Origin: Clostridiales bacterium UBA7011
GTDB taxonomy: Bacteria > Bacillota > Clostridia > Oscillospirales > Butyricicoccaceae
Length of the DNA: 28,547 nt
Direction of reading: 5' to 3'
Assembly: GCA_002449635.1 (NCBI GenBank)
Contig: DJXF01000096.1
Coordinates: forward strand, 1 to 28,547
Shown here: one piece after another, positions 1 to 6,309 of the stretch
Numbering within the stretch: the stretch's first letter is position 1
Layout of the letters: each line of letters begins with the position of its first letter
Made by a program: the position numbers and the translations under genes
The notes under the pieces: generated by a model
What the model saw: only the letters and a program-made list of their open reading frames with translations
What the model was told of the DNA's origin: nothing
The model's database searches: none

Positions 1-1581
1 ACGGTGCTGTGCGAGCTGGATTTCATTTTTGCAAAGGCGCGGTTTTCGTTTGCACTCAATGCCTGTGCGCCCGAAATCAATGCGGAGACAAAGGTCTCGC
101 TGCTGCGCGCGCGGCATCCGCTGCTCGACCAGAAAAAGGCCGTGCCGATCGACATTGCACTCGGTGCGGATTACGATACGCTCGTCATCACCGGTCCGAA
201 TACCGGCGGCAAGACGGTCAGCCTGAAGACACTCGGACTGCTGTGCCTGATGGCACAGTCCGGACTGCATATCCCTGCGAATGAGCAGAGCTCGGTCTGT
301 TTGTTTGAGAATATTTATGCGGATATCGGCGATGAACAGAGCATCGAACAGTCCCTGTCCACATTTTCCGCCCATATGAAAAACATTGTCGCGATCATGG
401 ACAAGTGCGGACCGGATGATCTGATTTTGTTCGACGAGCTGGGCGCGGGAACCGACCCGGAGGAGGGTGCGGCGCTGGCCGTTGCGATTATTGAATACGG
501 GCGCGGCATGGGCTCGCTCGTCGCGGCGACGACACATTATTCCGAATTAAAGGCGTTTGCCCTGACGACACAGGGCGTGGAGAACGCCTCATGTGAATTT
601 GACGTGCGCACGCTGCAGCCGACTTATCGCCTCCTGACGGGCGTGCCGGGCAAGTCGAATGCATTTGCGATTTCCAAACGGCTCGGTCTGCCGCCCGTGA
701 TTATCGACCGCGCAAAGGAGCAGATTTCTGCGGAAAACCGGCGGTTCGAAGATGTTCTGGAGAGTCTGGAACGCGAACGCCATCGCCTGCAGAAGCAGCG
801 TGAGGATGCCGACCGTCTGCGCCGCACCGCACAGTCCGAAAAGGACAAGGCGGTCACGCTCAAGGGGCGTGCGGAGGATGAGACGGACGCGATTCTGGAA
901 AAGGCGCGCGGACAGGCCGAGCGCATTCTGCGCGAAGCGCGCATGGCATCCGAAACGGTATTTGCGCAGCTGGATCAGATGAAGAAGCAGGCGGAGGTGA
1001 ACGCCGCCGACCAGAATCTCGCCGCCGCACGCGCCGCGCTGCGCAGCACACTGGGACAGGCGGAGAAAAAGACACTGCGCCGCGAGAAGAAAACTGTGGA
1101 GCCGGAGAGCATCCGCCCGCTGAAGGCGGGAGACACGGTCCATCTGATTAACGTCGGTGTGGACGGCACGGTGCTCAAGCCGGAGGACAAGGACGGCACA
1201 GTCTATGTACAGGCCGGCATTTTGAAGGTCAACGTGCCCGTCAATGAGCTGCGTCTGGTCGAACAGCCAAAGCAGGCGAAGCCGAAAAAGACCTATCGTG
1301 CGCCGGCAGGCGGTGTGCGTGAGGTGCGGCGCGCTGCGGCGAAAACGGAGCTGGATGTGCGCGGCATGATGGTCGATGAGGCACTGCTGGAGGTTGACCG
1401 TTTCCTCTCCGACTGCCTGATGGCGCGGCTGGACATCGTGACCATCATTCACGGCAAGGGCACAGGCGCACTGCGCGCCGCCATTCAGCAGCACTTGCAG
1501 CACGACAAGCATGTGCGTTCGGCGCGCAGCGGACGCTACGGAGAGGGCGATACGGGCGTGACAATTGTCGAACTGAAATAG
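1..1581 (+). CDS. mutS2: Endonuclease MutS2, 5' truncated
   Basis: The reading frame is open from the first base, so the start and roughly the first third of the gene lie outside the window; 526 codons are visible of a family that is usually about 790 residues. Counting the valine codon at position 4 as residue 1, the ATPase Walker A motif GPNTGGKT is at 64-71 and a Walker B stretch (LILFDELGAGTDPEEG) follows. A long charged coiled-coil comes next (about 240-345). A C-terminal Smr nuclease domain has LDVRG at 450 and HGKGTG at 483. MutS2 is a MutS paralog without mismatch-repair activity; in Gram-positives it is tied to suppression of recombination and to rescue of collided ribosomes. The Smr domain separates it from MutS1. 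No good terminator follows it; the next gene has its own promoter. Confidence 0.97.
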   Translation, partial: TVLCELDFIFAKARFSFALNACAPEINAETKVSLLRARHPLLDQKKAVPIDIALGADYDTLVITGPNTGGKTVSLKTLGLLCLMAQSGLHIPANEQSSVCLFENIYADIGDEQSIEQSLSTFSAHMKNIVAIMDKCGPDDLILFDELGAGTDPEEGAALAVAIIEYGRGMGSLVAATTHYSELKAFALTTQGVENASCEFDVRTLQPTYRLLTGVPGKSNAFAISKRLGLPPVIIDRAKEQISAENRRFEDVLESLERERHRLQKQREDADRLRRTAQSEKDKAVTLKGRAEDETDAILEKARGQAERILREARMASETVFAQLDQMKKQAEVNAADQNLAAARAALRSTLGQAEKKTLRREKKTVEPESIRPLKAGDTVHLINVGVDGTVLKPEDKDGTVYVQAGILKVNVPVNELRLVEQPKQAKPKKTYRAPAGGVREVRRAAAKTELDVRGMMVDEALLEVDRFLSDCLMARLDIVTIIHGKGTGALRAAIQQHLQHDKHVRSARSGRYGEGDTGVTIVELK

Positions 1582-1715
1582 GTTTGGCTGAAATGCAGAA
1601 AAAAATGCTGCAAAATACCCCGGATTTGTGAAAATACCAGAGTATCCTGCCGCTTTCTCGTGCATCAGACAACAAATTGCGTCAGGAAAATGCTCTCTTT
1701 TGGTACAAAAGCATA

Positions 1716-1744
1716 TTGACGAAATCCAAAAAAACGGGTATGCT
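1716..1744 (+). promoter_or_regulatory. Sigma-A type promoter of the HPr-like gene
   Basis: A TTGACG -35 box (1716-1721) and a TATGCT -10 box (1739-1744) are separated by exactly 17 bases, in an AT-rich gap after mutS2. Transcription would start near 1751, leaving a leader of about 90 bases before the HPr-like start codon. An overlapping TATAAA at 1744-1749 is an alternative -10, but its spacing is poorer. Confidence 0.7.
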
Positions 1745-1761
1745 ATAAATAATCTGTATTC

Positions 1762-1775
1762 GGTAAGCGGTAACA
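1762..1775 (+). promoter_or_regulatory. Candidate cre (CcpA) box in the HPr-like gene leader
   Basis: GGTAAGCGGTAACA matches the Gram-positive catabolite-responsive element consensus TGWAANCGNTNWCA at every defined position except the first (G instead of T). It lies about 11-25 bases after the predicted transcription start, a position where CcpA commonly represses or blocks elongation. The gene it precedes encodes an HPr/Crh-type protein, the very class that acts as CcpA co-repressor. The match is visible in the sequence; regulation is inferred. Confidence 0.5.
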
Positions 1776-1841
1776 GGGATTAGAAATATTGTGTTTGTTT
1801 AAAGATTCGTCTTAAATTTGATGATTAGGAGCGATGTTAAA

Positions 1842-2120
1842 ATGTTCTCACAGGAAGTTCAGGTAACCAACCAGGTTGGGCTGTATGCACGCCCGGCTAC
1901 ATTTTTCATCCAGTGTGCCAACGGTTTCAAGAGCACCATTCTCGTAGAGAAGGAAGAGCGCAGAGTCAATGCGAAGAGCCTGCTCGGCATTCTGTCTCTG
2001 GGCATCACCAAGGGCACGACCATTACATTGATTGCTGACGGCGTTGACGAGGTTGAGGCTGTCAATGCGCTGACCGATCTGATTCAGTCCAACTTCAGCG
2101 ATTCCAACTTCAGCGACTGA
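1842..2120 (+). CDS. HPr-family protein with Tyr at position 15 (Crh-like)
   Basis: A 92-residue protein of ordinary HPr length. The ATG at 1842 is chosen because AGGAG (1827-1831) precedes it by 10 bases and because this start puts both signature sites at their canonical numbers. The active-site loop reads GLYARPAT at 13-20, so the His15 that accepts phosphate from PEP via enzyme I is replaced by Tyr. The regulatory site RVNAKSLLGILSLG keeps Ser46, the target of HPr kinase. By family knowledge, loss of His15 with retention of Ser46 is the pattern of Bacillus Crh (Gln15), which regulates through CcpA rather than carrying sugar phosphate. I therefore infer a regulatory rather than transport role. 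The last ten residues are a tandem duplication of SNFSD. The gene is monocistronic by context, with its own promoter and terminator. Confidence 0.9.
   Translation: MFSQEVQVTNQVGLYARPATFFIQCANGFKSTILVEKEERRVNAKSLLGILSLGITKGTTITLIADGVDEVEAVNALTDLIQSNFSDSNFSD
2088..2117 (+). repeat. 15-bp tandem duplication at the 3' end of the HPr-like gene
   Basis: Two adjacent 15-base units (2088-2102 and 2103-2117) differ only in the last base (T versus C). They encode SNFSD twice and sit directly before the stop codon. The duplication is in frame and lengthens the C-terminus by five residues without disturbing the HPr fold. Confidence 0.9.
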
Positions 2121-2142
2121 TTTCAATCCAATGCACACAGGG

Positions 2143-2170
2143 GACACCGCTGGTCTGCGGTGTCTTTTTT
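2143..2170 (+). terminator. Rho-independent terminator after the HPr-like gene
   Basis: An 8-bp perfect stem (GACACCGC, 2143-2150, with GCGGTGTC, 2157-2164) closes a 6-base loop and runs straight into six T residues. It ends only 21 bases before the uvrC start codon, so no separate uvrC promoter fits downstream. uvrC must be read by leakage through this hairpin or from a promoter further upstream. Confidence 0.85.
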
Positions 2171-2191
2171 CTTATCGGAAGGGAGGAGCAC

Positions 2192-4033
2192 ATGTCCAGT
2201 CGGGAAGAGCTGCACCGGAAGGTGCTGACACTGCCGCGCGAGCCGGGTGTCTATATCATGAAAAACAGACATGGACAGGTCATCTACGTCGGCAAGGCAA
2301 AGGCGCTGAAAAATCGTGTGTCTCAATACTTCCAAAACGATGCCAAGCATACGCCGAAAACGCGGAAAATGGTGGAAAATATCGATTCATTCGATATTAT
2401 TGTCTGTAAATCGGAGTTTGAAGCACTCGTGCTCGAAAACCAGATGATAAAAAAGTACAAGCCCAAGTACAACATTCTGCTCAAGGATGACAAGGGCTAT
2501 CCGTTTATCCGCGTGACCGACCAGCCGTATCCGGAGTTTTCGATTGTCGGGCGGCAGAAGAAGGACAATGCCCGCTATCTCGGCCCGTATGCCGGACGCG
2601 GGGCGGCGGCGCAGGCGATTGACACGGTCAGCCGTGCGCTCGGTCTGCGCACCTGCCGGCGTGTGCTGCCGCGGGATATCGGCAAGACACGGCCCTGCCT
2701 GAACGCACAGCTCGGACGATGCTGCGCACCGTGTACCGGAAATATTTCGCCGGAGGACTACGCCGAGCGCGTCGCACAGGCGATTGATGTGCTGGAGGGC
2801 AACTATAAACAGCTCGCCGCACAGCTGGAACAGGAGATGTACCGCATGGCGGAGGAGGAGCGGTTTGAACAGGCCGCACAGCTGCGCGACCGCCTGCGCG
2901 CGATTACCCGCGCCGGACAGCATCAGATGGTTGTCGCAAGCGGTTTTTCCGACACGGATATCATTGCGTTTGTGCAGGGTGAGACGCGCGCCTGTATTGT
3001 CACGCTGCACTATCTTGCGGGCGATTTTCACGACAAGGAATACACGATGCTCGACGGCACGTCGCAGGAGGACGGCGCGGAGCTTCTGGGAAGCTATATC
3101 AAGCAGTATTATGCGCTGCGCGGCGTCGTTCCGCCGCTTGTGCTGCTGTCGGAGGAAATCGAGGATATGGATTCTGTCGAGCAGTTTCTGCGCACAACAG
3201 CCGGACGGCGCGTCACGCTGACCGTTCCGCAGCGCGGCAGGCGGCGCGAGCTGATGGATCTGGCAAAGAAAAATGCGCTGGAAGAGATTGTCCGCGCCGA
3301 AACCGGCGCCGAGCGCCGGCGCAAATCGCTCGAGCTGTTTGGCAGCATGATGGGCCTGCCGCAGACGCCGGTCAGCTTTGAAGCGTACGATATTTCCAAT
3401 CTGTCGGGCACCAATACCGTCGGCTCGATGGTGGCCTTTGAAAACGGCCGGCCGAAGCGCAGCCGGTACCGCCGGTTCCGCATTGAATCGGTGGCGAATG
3501 GGCAGGATGACTATAAGGCGATGGAGGAAATGCTCACGCGGCGCATGCAGCGCTGGAAGGACGGCGACGAAAAGTTTTCCGAGCTTCCGAGCGTGTTTCT
3601 GATCGACGGCGGCCTCGGGCATGTCCGCATCGCGAAGCAGGTGCTCGACCGGTTTGGCTGTACAACACCGGTGTTCGGCATGGTGAAGGATGACCACCAC
3701 CGCACGCGCGGACTGGTTGCGCCGGACGGCAGAGAGTTCGGCATTTCTGCGACGCCGGCGGTGTTCGGACTGGTCGGACGGATACAGGAAGAGGTGCACC
3801 GTTTCGCCATCACCTATCAGCGCCAGCTGCGCGGTGCGGATGCTGTGCGCTCCGAGCTGGACCGCATTCCCGGAATCGGGCAAAAACGGCGCGCTGCACT
3901 GCTGCGCGCCTTCAAGAGTGTCAAGCGTATCCGTGAGGCGGATGAGGACGCTCTGGCGGCGGTTGTTCCGCGTTCGGCGGCGCAGGCGGTTTACCGCCAT
4001 TTTCACAGCGAGCAGAAGGAGGAGACAACATGA
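2192..4033 (+). CDS. uvrC: Excinuclease ABC subunit C
   Basis: At 613 residues this is full length for UvrC, the dual-incision nuclease of nucleotide excision repair that acts with UvrA and UvrB. The N-terminal GIY-YIG nuclease is clear: GVY at 19-21, IYVGKA at 31-36 and the LENQ glutamate at 82. A cysteine set C155, C169, C177 and C181 matches the spacing of the residues reported to hold an Fe-S cluster in E. coli UvrC. A UvrB-binding UVR motif lies around 210-240. The UvrC RNase H-like nuclease domain is marked by DISNLSGTNTVGSMV, and a helix-hairpin-helix (IPGIGQKRRAALL) is near the C-terminus. The start at 2192 follows GGGAGGAG. The gene overlaps rsmD by four bases (ATGA), which indicates translational coupling. 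Confidence 0.98.
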   Translation: MSSREELHRKVLTLPREPGVYIMKNRHGQVIYVGKAKALKNRVSQYFQNDAKHTPKTRKMVENIDSFDIIVCKSEFEALVLENQMIKKYKPKYNILLKDDKGYPFIRVTDQPYPEFSIVGRQKKDNARYLGPYAGRGAAAQAIDTVSRALGLRTCRRVLPRDIGKTRPCLNAQLGRCCAPCTGNISPEDYAERVAQAIDVLEGNYKQLAAQLEQEMYRMAEEERFEQAAQLRDRLRAITRAGQHQMVVASGFSDTDIIAFVQGETRACIVTLHYLAGDFHDKEYTMLDGTSQEDGAELLGSYIKQYYALRGVVPPLVLLSEEIEDMDSVEQFLRTTAGRRVTLTVPQRGRRRELMDLAKKNALEEIVRAETGAERRRKSLELFGSMMGLPQTPVSFEAYDISNLSGTNTVGSMVAFENGRPKRSRYRRFRIESVANGQDDYKAMEEMLTRRMQRWKDGDEKFSELPSVFLIDGGLGHVRIAKQVLDRFGCTTPVFGMVKDDHHRTRGLVAPDGREFGISATPAVFGLVGRIQEEVHRFAITYQRQLRGADAVRSELDRIPGIGQKRRAALLRAFKSVKRIREADEDALAAVVPRSAAQAVYRHFHSEQKEETT

Positions 4034-4584
4034 GGGTGATCAGCGGCAGTGCGCGCGGCAAGGTGCTCGAGGCGGTACAGGGAATGGACACGCGTCCGAC
4101 GACAGACCGGGTAAAGGAATCGGTTTTTAATATTCTGCAGTTCCGCATCGCCGGGGCTGATATGCTCGATCTGTTTGCGGGAACCGGCCAGATGGGAATT
4201 GAGGCGCTCAGCCGCGGTGCGGCGCATGCCGTGTTTGTCGATCAGGCACCCCGTGCGGTCAGGGTAGTGGAGCGGAATCTGGCGGCGGCGCGCGTGAAAG
4301 ACCGCGCAGAGGTCATGCGTGCGGACTATCGGCAGGCGCTGGAACGACTGCGCGGACAGACGTTCGACGTGATTTTTCTCGATCCGCCGTACGGCGGCGA
4401 ATTGCTGAATTCTGCGCTGAAAGCTGTAGAATTGTTTGACATCCTGTCGTCGGATGGTATAATAATATGTGAAAGTTCCGCGGACGATGCCGTCATCTGT
4501 CCGGACAGCTTCACCGTTCACCGCACCTATCGGTACGGCACGATCTGTCTGACGGCGATATGCCGGAGGAACGACAACATCTGA
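4030..4584 (+). CDS. rsmD: 16S rRNA (guanine966-N2)-methyltransferase RsmD
   Basis: A 184-residue class I SAM-dependent methyltransferase. The SAM-binding loop DLFAGTGQMGIEAL is at about 47-60 and the N-methylating catalytic motif DPPY is at 118-121. The N-terminal RVISGSARGKVL and the RPTTDRVKESVFNIL stretch are typical of RsmD. It methylates N2 of G966 in 16S rRNA during 30S assembly. Its ATG overlaps the uvrC stop codon. The rsmD-coaD order is widespread in Firmicutes and supports the call. The second half of the gene carries a consensus-quality promoter that faces coaD. Confidence 0.97.
   Translation: MRVISGSARGKVLEAVQGMDTRPTTDRVKESVFNILQFRIAGADMLDLFAGTGQMGIEALSRGAAHAVFVDQAPRAVRVVERNLAAARVKDRAEVMRADYRQALERLRGQTFDVIFLDPPYGGELLNSALKAVELFDILSSDGIIICESSADDAVICPDSFTVHRTYRYGTICLTAICRRNDNI
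4436..4463 (+). promoter_or_regulatory. Consensus promoter inside rsmD, facing coaD
   Basis: TTGACA (4436-4441) and TATAAT (4458-4463) are both perfect sigma-A hexamers, 16 bases apart, inside the rsmD coding sequence about 155 bases before coaD. The local sequence is more AT-rich than the surrounding coding DNA. It could give coaD and the next gene transcription independent of uvrC and rsmD. One base less than the ideal spacing is the only weakness. Confidence 0.65.
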
Positions 4585-4617
4585 GGCCCTCTTTGACGGG
4601 TCGGAAAGGCATACAGT

Positions 4618-5103
4618 ATGAGAATCGGGGTGTATCCCGGCAGCTTTGACCCTGCCACACTGGGGCATTTGGACATTATCCGGCGCGCATCGAGGCTTTT
4701 TGACAAGCTGATTGTGGCGGCAATGGTCAATGGCGAAAAGCATTCGTCGTTCACAATGGAAGAAAAGGTGGACTTTCTCCGCCGCATGACGCGGGATCTG
4801 CCGAATGTAGAGGTGGAGTGCTTCAGCGGACTGCTGGCGGATTATGTAAAGCAAAAAAATGCCTGTGCAATCGTCAAGGGACTGCGCGCAGTGTCGGATT
4901 TTGAGTATGAATTTCAGATGGCACTCGCCAACAAAAAGCTCAATCCGAAGCTGGACACCGTTTTCCTTATGACGGGGCAGAAGTATCTGTTCCTCAGCTC
5001 GACGATCGTGCGCGATATCGCACGGCACGGCGGAGATATCACCGGCTTTGTCCCGGAGGAAATTCGGGAGGATATTATGAACAAGCTGAATCGGACAAAA
5101 TAA
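4618..5103 (+). CDS. coaD: Phosphopantetheine adenylyltransferase
   Basis: A 161-residue CoaD, the usual length. It transfers AMP from ATP to 4'-phosphopantetheine, the penultimate and often rate-limiting step of coenzyme A synthesis. The N-terminus has GVYPGSFDPATLGHLDII, with the nucleotidyltransferase (T/H)xGH motif at 14-17. The C-terminal SSTIVRDIARHGGDITGFVP stretch carries the family's ISS-type ATP-binding signature. The start at 4618 is preceded by GAAAGG. The gene lies 33 bases after rsmD and its stop overlaps a possible ATG of the next frame by one base. Confidence 0.98.
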   Translation: MRIGVYPGSFDPATLGHLDIIRRASRLFDKLIVAAMVNGEKHSSFTMEEKVDFLRRMTRDLPNVEVECFSGLLADYVKQKNACAIVKGLRAVSDFEYEFQMALANKKLNPKLDTVFLMTGQKYLFLSSTIVRDIARHGGDITGFVPEEIREDIMNKLNRTK

Positions 5104-5138
5104 TGTCCGAACGACAGAAAGAAAGGGAGGATACAGAT

Positions 5139-5600
5139 ATGGTTGCTGTTTTGGAAGATCTGGTAAATTCGCTGTATGACATGATTCAGGAGGCACGCAG
5201 CGTGCCGCTCAGCGCGGAAAAGTGCATGATTGACCGCGAAAAGGCACTGGATATTCTGGATGAAATCCGCACCAATATGCCGAAGGATTTGGAAATGGCA
5301 CGCGCGATTGTCGAAAAGCGCAGTGAGCTGGTCGCAGCAGGCAAGAAGGAAGCCGATGACCTGCGTCACAGAGCGGAGGAATACGTCAGAAAGACGGTCA
5401 ATGAGAGCGCAATGGTTGCGGAGGCACAGAAGCAGGCGGACGAAATTGTCGCGTCGGCTGAGCAGCAGGCCGCACAGCTGCGCAGCGCAGTCGGCAAGTA
5501 CTGCAGCGATAAGCTGAGCGAGACCGAAGCGTGCGCCGCGGCAACGCTGGATGAGGTCCGCAAGCGCCGCGCACAGTTTGAGCAGGCCAACCGGCAGTGA
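5139..5600 (+). CDS. Conserved-type coiled-coil protein of unknown function
   Basis: A 153-residue soluble protein. The ATG at 5139 is chosen because AGGGAGGA precedes it at good distance; an in-frame ATG at 5103 has no comparable ribosome site. The sequence is rich in Ala, Glu, Lys and Gln in heptad-like order from about residue 55 to the end, predicting a long helix or coiled coil with no membrane segment. The pattern recalls the b subunit of F-type ATPase or the E subunit of V-type ATPase, and also DivIVA-like septal proteins, but I see no diagnostic motif for either. The position between coaD and a terminator, just upstream of the division cluster, makes a membrane- or septum-associated scaffold conceivable. 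That role is inference only. Confidence 0.85.
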   Translation: MVAVLEDLVNSLYDMIQEARSVPLSAEKCMIDREKALDILDEIRTNMPKDLEMARAIVEKRSELVAAGKKEADDLRHRAEEYVRKTVNESAMVAEAQKQADEIVASAEQQAAQLRSAVGKYCSDKLSETEACAAATLDEVRKRRAQFEQANRQ

Positions 5601-5620
5601 CAAATACCGTATGGGAGAGA

Positions 5621-5660
5621 AGGCAGAGAATGGGGTTCCGTTCTCTGCCTTTGCTGTTTC
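5621..5660 (+). terminator. Terminator after the coiled-coil gene
   Basis: A perfect 10-bp stem (5621-5630 with 5641-5650, AGGCAGAGAA and its complement) encloses a 10-base loop. It is followed by a T-rich stretch broken by a few other bases (TTGCTGTTTCTTT). This separates the coaD transcription unit from the division cluster. Confidence 0.75.
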
Positions 5661-5692
5661 TTTCTGAAAATGGGAAATTATTACAAAAACCA

Positions 5693-5706
5693 CGAACATG
5701 CGTTCG
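5693..5706 (+). promoter_or_regulatory. LexA (SOS) box candidate upstream of the division cluster
   Basis: CGAACATGCGTTCG fits the Gram-positive LexA/DinR consensus CGAACRNRYGTTCG at every position. It is followed at once by an overlapping TTCGAA direct repeat (GTTCGAAA at 5702-5709 and 5710-5717). The box lies about 70 bases upstream of the strong mra promoter and just before an AT-rich TATAAA (5731-5736) that could be the -10 of a weaker promoter. Binding is inferred from the match only. Confidence 0.55.
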
Positions 5707-5775
5707 AAAGTTCGAAAAATTCCCGTGTAGTATAAAAAAAGTCTGATTTTTCGCCCGAAAAAATTTCACTTGTCC

Positions 5776-5804
5776 TTGCAATTTTTGGAGACAAACCGTA
5801 TAAT
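5776..5804 (+). promoter_or_regulatory. Main promoter of the dcw cluster (P-mra)
   Basis: TTGCAA (5776-5781) and a perfect TATAAT (5799-5804) are 17 bases apart. Transcription would start near 5811, immediately before the two MraZ boxes, so the repressor would sit on the start site. Confidence 0.82.
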
Positions 5805-5813
5805 AAAAATACA

Positions 5814-5829
5814 GTGGGGAAAGGTGGAG
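5814..5829 (+). promoter_or_regulatory. MraZ operator (two TGG-type boxes at 10-bp spacing)
   Basis: GTGGGG (5814-5819) and GTGGAG (5824-5829) repeat with a period of exactly 10 bases, the helical spacing known for MraZ binding sites (TGGGN repeats in E. coli, AAAGTGG-type repeats in mollicutes). A degenerate third unit, GTACCG, follows in register at 5834. Position right at the predicted transcription start fits autoregulation by the downstream mraZ product. Confidence 0.7.
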
Positions 5830-5875
5830 CAAAGTACCGCGATTTTCCACTGAGACGGTGCAGGAGGACATGGCT

Positions 5876-6292
5876 GTGAAGGGCGAGTTTCAGCATACTC
5901 TGGATGCAAAGGGCCGCCTGTTCATCCCGGCAAAGCTGCGGGAGGAGCTGGGCGACAGCTTTGTTGTGGCCAAAGGGCTGGACCAATGCCTGTTTCTGTA
6001 CCCCCAGACGGCATGGGACAAGCTGGAGGAAAAAATCCGGCAGCTTCCGATGTCGAAATCGAGAGACTTACAACGGTTCTTTCTGTCGTCGGCGGCCGAT
6101 GCCGCGGTGGACAAGCAGGGGCGCATTGTCGTCCCGCCGGTTCTGCGCGATTACGCCGGCCTCGATCACGATGTCACGATCATCGGCGTGCTGGAGCGCG
6201 CGGAGATCTGGGACAGAAAGACATGGGATACATACAACGGTCGTCTGGATGCGGGAAGCATCGCACAGGCGATGGAGGAACTGGGCTTTTGA
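5876..6292 (+). CDS. mraZ: Transcriptional regulator MraZ
   Basis: First gene of the dcw cluster; about 138 residues from the GTG at 5876. I prefer this start because AGGAGG (5862-5867) lies 8 bases before it, whereas the ATG at 5870 would leave only 2 bases; the ATG version would add just two residues. The protein has two SpoVT-AbrB-like DNA-binding repeats. The first begins KGEFQHTLDAKGRLFIPAKLRE, and the second is the related AAVDKQGRIVVPPVLRDYAG half. MraZ forms ring-shaped oligomers that bind TGG-type repeats in its own promoter and control the cluster; such repeats are present at 5814-5829. Confidence 0.95.
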   Translation: MKGEFQHTLDAKGRLFIPAKLREELGDSFVVAKGLDQCLFLYPQTAWDKLEEKIRQLPMSKSRDLQRFFLSSAADAAVDKQGRIVVPPVLRDYAGLDHDVTIIGVLERAEIWDRKTWDTYNGRLDAGSIAQAMEELGF

Positions 6293-6309
6293 CGGCGGAG
6301 GAGACGCAA

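Noticed and set aside
1590..1625. Short inverted repeat TGCAG/CTGCA after mutS2 as a terminator
   Set aside because: Only five base pairs and no following T run.
5103..5138. Upstream ATG at 5103 as start of the coiled-coil gene
   Set aside because: It has no ribosome site, while the ATG at 5139 follows AGGGAGGA at good spacing; the extra 12 residues are only polar filler.
5986..6309. Long upstream extension of the rsmH frame through mraZ
   Set aside because: It overlaps the certain mraZ gene in another frame. The ATG at 6310 has GGAGGAG and gives the family N-terminus and length.
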